Source: Candidatus Dormiibacterota bacterium
GTDB lineage: Bacteria > Chloroflexota > Dormibacteria > UBA8260
Reading direction: 5' to 3'
DNA: 10,076 nt
Assembly (NCBI GenBank): GCA_955652455.1
Contig: CATPBU010000167.1
Location: forward strand, 1 to 10,076
Shown: piece after piece, positions 6,425 through 10,076 of the stretch
How positions within the stretch are numbered: position 1 is the stretch's first letter
How the letters are laid out: the number at the start of each line of letters is the position of its first letter
Translations under genes and position numbers: made by a program
Notes under the pieces: model-generated
Database searches by the model: none
What the model was told of the DNA's origin: nothing
The model's input: the letters and a program-made list of their open reading frames with translations, nothing else

Positions 6425-6650
6425 CGCAGCCGCAGCTCCCCCCGCAACATCCTCCCGACCCGGTTGCGGAAGCGGCCGCCGTCGCCGAGGTACCGGCCAC
6501 AGAGCGGGTCACGGCAACCTGGCTGATCAACGGCATGCTTGCCCGGCTCTCGCAACTCGGGCACAGCGCGGCGAGTTCGCGGTCGCCCATGGGACGCAGC
6601 ACCTCGAAGGTGGTCCGGCAGTCGTTGCAGCGGTATTCGTAGACGGGCAC
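6420..6650 (-). CDS. FmdB-family zinc-ribbon protein
   Basis: The 76-residue protein starts MPVYEYRCNDC, the hallmark of the FmdB/CxxC_CXXC_SSSS zinc-ribbon family (PF09723). Cys8 and Cys11 pair with Cys30 and Cys33 to form the likely zinc site. After a Ser/Thr/Ala-rich linker it ends in a Gly/Cys tail (GGCCGGSCGCG) with four more cysteines, often seen in this family, which may bind further metal. FmdB was named as a regulator in the formamidase region of Methylophilus, but most members have no proven role. The start is a GTG at 6648-6650; the conserved PVYEY begins right after it, so no other start fits. The gene is convergent with the flavin reductase, with a four-base gap, and divergent from the SOS-box gene. 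Confidence 0.88.
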   Translation of the reverse strand: MPVYEYRCNDCRTTFEVLRPMGDRELAALCPSCESRASMPLISQVAVTRSVAGTSATAAASATGSGGCCGGSCGCG

Positions 6651-6656
6651 GTGGCG

Positions 6657-6665
6657 AGCGTATCA
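6657..6665 (-). promoter_or_regulatory. Extended -10 of the FmdB-family gene (leaderless type)
   Basis: On the minus strand TGATACGCT (an extended TGn plus TACGCT) ends six bases before the GTG start. No -35 match and no Shine-Dalgarno, in line with leaderless transcription from an extended -10 promoter. Confidence 0.5.
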
Positions 6666-6706
6666 CGCGCCCCGCGGCCGGCCCATGACGAAGCTGTCGT
6701 CCTGAG

Positions 6707-6735
6707 TTGCATTACGAACATCTGTTCGCTACAAT
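6707..6735 (+). promoter_or_regulatory. Strong sigma70-type promoter of the helix-hairpin-helix gene
   Basis: TTGCAT (6707-6712), exactly 17 bases, then TACAAT (6730-6735). Only six bases separate the -10 from the ATG at 6742, so the message should be leaderless. This is the best consensus promoter in the window, as expected for a gene normally held off by a repressor. Confidence 0.75.
6715..6728. promoter_or_regulatory. LexA operator (SOS box)
   Basis: CGAACATCTGTTCG, with perfect arms CGAACA and TGTTCG, fits the Gram-positive/actinobacterial LexA consensus CGAAC-N4-GTTCG. It fills almost the whole 17-base spacer between the -35 and -10 of the following gene, so LexA binding would block RNA polymerase directly. 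It is the only GAAC-N4-GTTC site I found in the window. Confidence 0.85.
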
Positions 6736-6741
6736 CGACCC

Positions 6742-7032
6742 ATGAGCACCACCCCGATGGAACTGCTCCTGCCGCTCGGTGACACCACGGTCCCTGACGA
6801 GCTCACCACCCGTCGCTGGCACCACCTGATGACAGTCGCCGGGATCGACGCGCGGTCGGCTCAGCGCCTGGCTCGCGCCTTCCCCTCCCTGGCGGCCGTA
6901 TACGGTGCGGGCGAAGAGCAGCTGCTCGCGGTCGTCGGCCCGGTGGTGGCGTCGCGGATCCGCTGGTTCCTCGACGCCCCGCTCGACACCGGGCTGTCCC
7001 TTCGCGCGGTGGCCGGCGCGAGAGCCGCCTGA
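6742..7032 (+). CDS. Stand-alone tandem helix-hairpin-helix protein, LigA-HhH-like, SOS-regulated
   Basis: The 96-residue protein has no catalytic motif. Residues about 29-80 read as a two-hairpin HhH unit. The first hairpin is VAGIDARSAQRLARAF, then a linker helix (PSLAAVYGAGEEQLLAV), and the second is VVGPVVASRIRWFLDAP. The order and spacing resemble the HhH region before the BRCT domain of NAD-dependent DNA ligase, including GPVVAxxI followed by an aromatic residue and a short acidic stretch, and also the UvrC/XPF tail. HhH domains bind the DNA backbone without sequence preference, so a role at damaged or branched DNA is likely but inferred. A perfect LexA box and a strong promoter lie directly upstream, placing it in the SOS response. 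ATG 6742 is the obvious start, six bases after the -10. I know no named gene for it. The next gene has its own promoter and ribosome site, so this one is probably monocistronic. Confidence 0.82.
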   Translation: MSTTPMELLLPLGDTTVPDELTTRRWHHLMTVAGIDARSAQRLARAFPSLAAVYGAGEEQLLAVVGPVVASRIRWFLDAPLDTGLSLRAVAGARAA

Positions 7033-7086
7033 CCCACTTCCATCCGTCGGCGCGGCGTGCATTTCGCTTCAAGTCGTCGCCCAACG

Positions 7087-7092
7087 TATGAT
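7087..7092 (+). promoter_or_regulatory. -10 element upstream of the membrane-anchored hypothetical gene
   Basis: TATGAT, one mismatch from TATAAT, 43 bases before the ATG at 7136. The -35 is poor. The expected leader of about 35 bases contains a good Shine-Dalgarno. Confidence 0.45.
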
Positions 7093-7123
7093 CGTCGCTC
7101 AGCAATCAGCGATGGGGGCAAGC

Positions 7124-7128
7124 GGAGG
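7124..7128 (+). promoter_or_regulatory. Shine-Dalgarno fixing the start at 7136
   Basis: GGAGG, then seven bases, then ATG 7136. The frame is open upstream to 6905 with another ATG there, but that stretch overlaps the HhH gene, so 7136 is preferred. Confidence 0.7.
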
Positions 7129-7135
7129 ACGCACG

Positions 7136-7777
7136 ATGTTGGGACGCAAGTCGAAGTCGGCGGTGATCGAACGCGAGGTTTCGAGTGCCGGATCGCGTGC
7201 GGCCGAGGTCGTGGGTGAGGCGGCGTCCGTCTTCGCCGAGCGCGCCGTCGCGGCCGCCCAGAATGCGCATCGGGTAGCCACGCCGGTGCTCCGCACGGCC
7301 GGGGAGAAGTCCGCAGAAACGCTGAGCCACGCGGCCGAACGTGCTGCCGTGGTGCTCGCCGACGTCGGCGAGCGGCTGGCGGAGAGTGGTGAGGAGCGCG
7401 CCGGCAGCACTGCCATCGCGGCGCGCGAGCGTCTCGCCAATGCATCCGAGGCCCTCGCCCAGGCGGTGCGCCCCAAGAGGCGCCGCCGCTTTCGCCGAAT
7501 CCTTCTCATCGTTGTTGCAGGTGGTGGTGTTGTCGCGCTGGTGAAGTCTCCGCTGCGCACCAAGCTGACCGACCGGCTGTTCGGCGCGCCGCCCGACTTC
7601 GACGACGACGCCCCTGAGTCGATCACCCTGCCGTCGACGTCGACCCACGGCGAGACCAGCTCCTTGGCGGACGAGGTATCCGAGCCGGCCGCCGAGGGCG
7701 CTGCCACTGACGGGGGCGACTCCAACGGAGTGGCCTCGGGTTCCGCGCCGACCAAGAGCGAAGGCGCCGCGAGCTGA
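7136..7777 (+). CDS. Hypothetical membrane-anchored protein with long amphipathic helical domain
   Basis: I do not recognise this 213-residue protein. Residues about 10-112 are very rich in Ala, Glu, Arg and Val, with heptad- or 11-mer-like spacing (AAEVVGEAASVFAERAVAAA, SHAAERAAVVLADVGERLAE) and no proline except one at residue 50. This suggests a long amphipathic helix or coiled coil, as in apolipoprotein-like or YtxH-like proteins. A basic clamp (PKRRRRFRR, 113-121) leads into one membrane segment at about 122-137. After a short KSPLRTKLTDRLFGAPP stretch comes an acidic, Ser/Thr/Gly-rich disordered tail. By the positive-inside rule the helical domain should be cytoplasmic. A start at ATG 7136 is backed by GGAGG. 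The GTG-start gene behind it begins four bases after the stop, so the two are probably one transcript. Confidence 0.75.
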   Translation: MLGRKSKSAVIEREVSSAGSRAAEVVGEAASVFAERAVAAAQNAHRVATPVLRTAGEKSAETLSHAAERAAVVLADVGERLAESGEERAGSTAIAARERLANASEALAQAVRPKRRRRFRRILLIVVAGGGVVALVKSPLRTKLTDRLFGAPPDFDDDAPESITLPSTSTHGETSSLADEVSEPAAEGAATDGGDSNGVASGSAPTKSEGAAS

Positions 7778-7781
7778 CCTG

Positions 7782-8453
7782 GTGAGCCCCGACGACCGCC
7801 GCCCGTTTCGCGGCGCGCCCTTTGATCGGGGCCGCAACGACCGTCCCGCCGGGCCTGGCCCGGAGCGCGGCGACAGGCCGCCGCCCATGGACCGAGCCGG
7901 GTTCGGTGCGCCGCGACCGTTCGTGCGCACGCCGACCCGTGGAGGCGATCTCCCCCCGCCGGACCATCGGGTCCGTCTGCGAGACGGCGATCGCGAGATC
8001 GAGGTCACCGGCAACCCCGCCTTCGTCCGCCAGGTGCTCGACGACCTGCCGGTGCTGATGGCCCGGCTCCGTGGCGAGGCCCCGGGTCGAACTGCGATCT
8101 CGATGCCGGCACCGCCTGCCACCCAACCCGTGCTCGCTGCGGCGCCGGCGACGGATGAGGCACCGTCCGCCGCCGGTGACCACGCCCCCGTGTCCGGCTC
8201 CCAGCTTGCACGCGTCGCCCGGACAGGCGCACGCAACGGGATCCGCCGGGCTGCGGGGAATGGTGCCGCCGGCATCCTCGAGCGACAGGTCTTCGACGCG
8301 CTCCGGGGCAGCACCAGGCCACTCGCCATCTCTGCGATCCGCGAGCGTATCGACAGCCAGCCAACCGGCCAGGAGGTCCGCAGATTGCTCGAGCGGGCCG
8401 GCGACCGCGTCAACCGCTCCGCGGATCGCCCGGCGACCTACTCCCTGCGCTGA
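7782..8453 (+). CDS. Hypothetical protein: disordered N-terminus, small alpha/beta domain, winged-helix-like C-terminus
   Basis: The frame gives 223 residues from a GTG four bases after the preceding stop. It has three visible parts. Residues 1-60 are rich in Pro, Arg, Gly and Asp and surely disordered. Residues about 61-99 hold two short strands and a helix (HRVRLRDGDREIEVTGNPAFVRQVLDDLPVLMARLRGE), a pattern seen as a small module in several uncharacterised bacterial and archaeal proteins. An Ala/Pro linker follows, and residues about 165-223 (ILERQVFDALRGSTRPLAISAIRERI through ATYSLR) look like a winged-helix DNA-binding or effector domain. A regulatory or assembly role alongside the upstream membrane protein is inference. 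No Shine-Dalgarno is obvious, so translation may depend on coupling. A later start at ATG 7887 would remove only the disordered part. Confidence 0.7.
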   Translation: MSPDDRRPFRGAPFDRGRNDRPAGPGPERGDRPPPMDRAGFGAPRPFVRTPTRGGDLPPPDHRVRLRDGDREIEVTGNPAFVRQVLDDLPVLMARLRGEAPGRTAISMPAPPATQPVLAAAPATDEAPSAAGDHAPVSGSQLARVARTGARNGIRRAAGNGAAGILERQVFDALRGSTRPLAISAIRERIDSQPTGQEVRRLLERAGDRVNRSADRPATYSLR

Positions 8454-8458
8454 TCGTC

Positions 8459-8480
8459 GGCCGCACAGCATACGGCGGCC
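8459..8480 (+). terminator. Possible hairpin after the hypothetical gene (weak)
   Basis: GGCCGC and GCGGCC arms with a ten-base loop start five bases after the stop codon. There is no T-tract, so it could be a weak or Rho-assisted terminator or just part of the GC-rich background. Confidence 0.3.
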
Positions 8481-8515
8481 TGGCCTCCACACACGAGTGA
8501 ACACGCACCGACGCG

Positions 8516-8529
8516 GGTAACGCGTTACC
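8516..8529. promoter_or_regulatory. Perfect 14-bp palindrome, candidate operator
   Basis: GGTAACGCGTTACC is its own reverse complement and lies in the longest intergenic gap, about 47 bases before the -10 of the SPFH gene. The GTAA...TTAC arms recall LacI/GalR-type operators, although the centre (GC instead of CG) differs. The regulator is unknown. Confidence 0.45.
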
Positions 8530-8575
8530 ATCGCCTCAAACGCGTCGGACTATGCAAATGGGCCGGACGCGACGC

Positions 8576-8605
8576 TACAATGGCCCGAGCGTTAGGGGGG
8601 AGGGG
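8576..8605 (+). promoter_or_regulatory. -10 element and purine-rich ribosome site of the SPFH gene
   Basis: TACAAT at 8576-8581 is a strong -10. The -35 region near 8553-8558 is weak. The short leader ends in AGGGGGGAGGGG (8594-8605), two bases before the GTG at 8608, which makes that GTG the clear start. Confidence 0.6.
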
Positions 8606-8607
8606 CC

Positions 8608-9450
8608 GTGGATCCGGTCATCATTGCGGCGGTCGTCGTGGCCGCATGCGCGCTGGTCGTTCTGGCGAGTGGCTTTCGTGTCATCGCCGAATACCAACGC
8701 GGCGTCGTGCTTCGGCTGGGACGGCGCGGGCCGCTGCTCGAGCCCGGTCTGCGGTTCATCGTGCCATTCGGCGTTGACAGGCTGATCAGGGTCGACCTGC
8801 GCAGCTCCCTGCTCGAGGTGCCCACCCAAGAGGTGATCACCCACGACGGCGTGCCCGTCCGTGTCAGCGCGTCGGTCCACCTCCAGGTGCTCAACCCCGT
8901 CCTTGCCGTGACCCGGGTGATCGACTACCGGCGCTCGACCACCCGGCTGGTCCAGGCCGCGCTGCGAGAAGTCGTGGGCCACACCGGGCTGCGTGGCCTG
9001 CTCGTCGAGCCCGAGACGGTGCGCGACGGACTGGGCAGATTCGTCGACGCCAGGACCGAGCCCTGGGGTATCCGTATCACCGAGATCGACGTGCGCGACG
9101 TCGAGCTTCCGGCTGCCATGCAGCGCGCCATGGAACAGCAGGCGGAGATCCTGGGCAGGCATCAGACCCAGCGGATGGAGGCAGACGCCGAGATCGCCAC
9201 GGCACGCCGGCTCGCCGGGGCAGCCGAGATCCTTGCGGGCCAGCCCTACGCCGTGCAGTTGCGGCTGATCCAGGCCCTGACCGAGATGCACAGCGAGAAG
9301 ACAACCGTCGTGGTGCTGCCACTAGCGGCGGAGCTCGTGCAGCCGTTCGTCGACCTGCAGGGACGGGGCCACCACGGTCGCCGGGCCGACGCCGGCGACA
9401 GCGCGGGACCGACCGGTCGGTCCGACTTGGGCACCGATCGGCCACTCTGA
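8608..9450 (+). CDS. Stomatin/slipin-type SPFH membrane protein
   Basis: The 280-residue protein has an N-terminal membrane segment (about residues 4-22), then an SPFH/band-7 domain and a coiled-coil tail region. Marks in order are AEYQRGVVLRLGRRGPLLEPGLRFIVPF at 27-54, VDLRSSLLEVPTQEVITHDGVPV at 62-84, LVQAALREVVGHTGLRGLL at 114-132, and WGIRITEIDVRDVELPAAMQRAM at 153-175. The usual AEAERERRAK stretch is changed here to AEILGRHQTQRMEADAEI. A final VVVLPLAAELV block precedes a disordered tail. Such proteins form membrane rings or microdomains that organise proteases and other membrane proteins. The usual NfeD partner is not next to it. The distant HtpX gene could be a functional partner, since SPFH proteins often attend membrane proteases, but nothing in the sequence links them. 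The GTG start has a strong purine-rich ribosome site. Confidence 0.9.
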   Translation: MDPVIIAAVVVAACALVVLASGFRVIAEYQRGVVLRLGRRGPLLEPGLRFIVPFGVDRLIRVDLRSSLLEVPTQEVITHDGVPVRVSASVHLQVLNPVLAVTRVIDYRRSTTRLVQAALREVVGHTGLRGLLVEPETVRDGLGRFVDARTEPWGIRITEIDVRDVELPAAMQRAMEQQAEILGRHQTQRMEADAEIATARRLAGAAEILAGQPYAVQLRLIQALTEMHSEKTTVVVLPLAAELVQPFVDLQGRGHHGRRADAGDSAGPTGRSDLGTDRPL

Positions 9451-9518
9451 GGCTGCGCCTTGGTGCGCCACCCTGGTCGCGGTCGGGATGCCGGCCCTGT
9501 GTCCCAGATTGACGCCCG

Positions 9519-9524
9519 TATGCT
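9519..9524 (+). promoter_or_regulatory. -10-like element before the BTAD regulator
   Basis: TATGCT, then nine bases, then ATG 9534, again a near-leaderless layout. A competing reading is TTGACG (9509-9514) with an 18-base spacer to TATGCG (9533-9538), which would favour a GTG start at 9549. Confidence 0.35.
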
Positions 9525-9533
9525 TCGCGGCGT

Positions 9534-10076
9534 ATGCGCGACGCCGGTGTGGCGAGCAGCCGTCGACCAGCCGAACCACCTGAGACCCTCAGGCTCACCG
9601 TTCTCGGTGGGCTTGAGGTCGAAGGTGTCTCGCGATACGAGTTGGGCAGCCGACGCGCGCGCGAGTTGCTCCGGGAGCTCGCCTTGGCGCGTGGGGGGCC
9701 GGTGGCGACCGATGCTCTCGCCGAGGTGCTCTGGGGCGAGGAGCAGCCCAAGGATCCCCATGCGCAGGTCGCGGTCCTGGTCAGCCGACTGCGCCGGGTC
9801 ATCGGTCCGCAGCGGATCGTTCTGGCAGACCGCGGCTACTCACTCCGTTACGACTGGCTCGACCTCGAAGCGGCGGAAGCGCTGGCCGATGACGCCGCCG
9901 CCCGCATGGAGCGCAGCCAATTCGCATCAGCGCTGGCGGCAGCGCGGGGTGCGCTGGGCTTGCTGGGCACTGCCGGTCCTGACGGAGTAGCTGCCGATCC
10001 GGCGCGCGTACCGTTGGCGTCACCTGCTGCGAATCGGCGTCCTCGACGCGCGCGCGCAGATGGACCGCGGCGACGA
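9534..10076 (+). CDS. BTAD/SARP-type transcriptional regulator, N-terminal part, with probable frameshift near 9990
   Basis: The gene runs off the right edge. From ATG 9534 it encodes a winged-helix OmpR/PhoB-like DNA-binding domain at about residues 18-107: LRLTVLGGLEVEG, GSRRARELLRELALARGG, ALAEVLWGEEQP, VLVSRLRRVIGPQRI, and the wing GYSLRYDWLDLEAAEAL. It continues into the bacterial transcriptional activation domain (AAARGALGLLG at 135-145). This is the SARP/AfsR-type arrangement, often seen in regulators of secondary metabolism or in large ATPase-coupled regulators. From about 9990 the frame loses its GC-rich third positions, while the +1 frame becomes strongly coding-like and reads WRHLLRIGVLDARAQMDRGD, which fits the domain. 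A one-base indel near 9985-10005 is therefore likely. GTG 9549 is an alternative start. Confidence 0.75.
   Translation, partial: MRDAGVASSRRPAEPPETLRLTVLGGLEVEGVSRYELGSRRARELLRELALARGGPVATDALAEVLWGEEQPKDPHAQVAVLVSRLRRVIGPQRIVLADRGYSLRYDWLDLEAAEALADDAAARMERSQFASALAAARGALGLLGTAGPDGVAADPARVPLASPAANRRPRRARADGPRRR

Noticed and set aside
7106..8413. Long minus-strand open frame opposite the two hypothetical genes
   Set aside because: The product is Arg/Ser/Ala/Gly-rich low complexity. The plus-strand genes have a ribosome site, a membrane segment and sensible domain structure.
8541..8575. GCGTCG ... CGACGC inverted arms before the SPFH promoter
   Set aside because: The arms are six bases with a spacer over 20 bases, common by chance in this composition, and not centred on any promoter element.
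9460..9990. Open frame overlapping the start of the BTAD regulator
   Set aside because: The product has no recognisable domain, whereas the 9534 frame carries the full winged-helix pattern. Only its stop at 9988-9990 matters, as a limit on the proposed frameshift.

Overview
This window is high-GC bacterial chromosome with densely packed genes on both strands. The style fits a Gram-positive-lineage, soil-type bacterium: Actinomycetota, or a related deep Terrabacteria group such as Chloroflexota or Dormibacterota. The signs are a BTAD/SARP-type regulator, a sortase, an HMG-CoA lyase paired with an acyl-CoA carboxylase beta subunit, a LexA operator of the Bacillus/actinobacterial GAAC-N4-GTTC type, and many starts that look leaderless. 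The phylum cannot be fixed from this sequence alone. No tRNA, rRNA, CRISPR array, insertion sequence or transposase was seen.

Layout. (1) Positions 3-454, plus strand: the tail of a CxxC-x17-CxxC zinc-ribbon gene, then a small basic SH3-barrel-like hypothetical gene joined to it by a TTGA stop/start overlap. (2) Positions 536-1177, plus: a membrane-anchored sortase whose 3' end overlaps the DedA gene coming from the other strand. (3) Positions 1130-5209, minus, transcribed leftward: HMG-CoA lyase, then acyl-CoA carboxylase carboxyltransferase (ATGA overlap), then HtpX-type membrane protease, then a DedA-family membrane protein. The first pair fits leucine/isovalerate breakdown. HtpX has its own promoter-like element, and DedA probably follows it. 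(4) Positions 5250-6415, plus: RNase HII and a flavin-reductase-like FMN protein, again overlapping by ATGA. (5) Positions 6420-6650, minus: an FmdB-type zinc-ribbon protein. (6) Positions 6742-7032, plus: a 96-residue stand-alone tandem helix-hairpin-helix protein. Its promoter has a perfect LexA (SOS) box exactly between the -35 and -10. (7) Positions 7136-8453, plus: two unrecognised proteins, one with an amphipathic helical region and a membrane anchor, the other with a disordered N-terminus, a small central domain and a winged-helix-like C-terminus. (8) Positions 8608-9450, plus: a stomatin/SPFH membrane protein. (9) Position 9534 to the right edge, plus: the start of a BTAD/SARP-type regulator with a likely one-base frameshift close to the edge.

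Two points stand out. First, the SOS-controlled mini-protein resembles the HhH module of NAD-dependent DNA ligase cut out as a separate gene, and is a good candidate for an undescribed DNA-damage accessory factor. Second, seven genes have a TAnnnT -10 hexamer only 6-11 bases before the start codon and no Shine-Dalgarno sequence, so leaderless transcription looks common here. The two genes with longer leaders, at 7136 and 8608, carry strong purine-rich ribosome binding sites instead. No stretch over 300 bases lacks a gene; the longest gap is 8454-8607.
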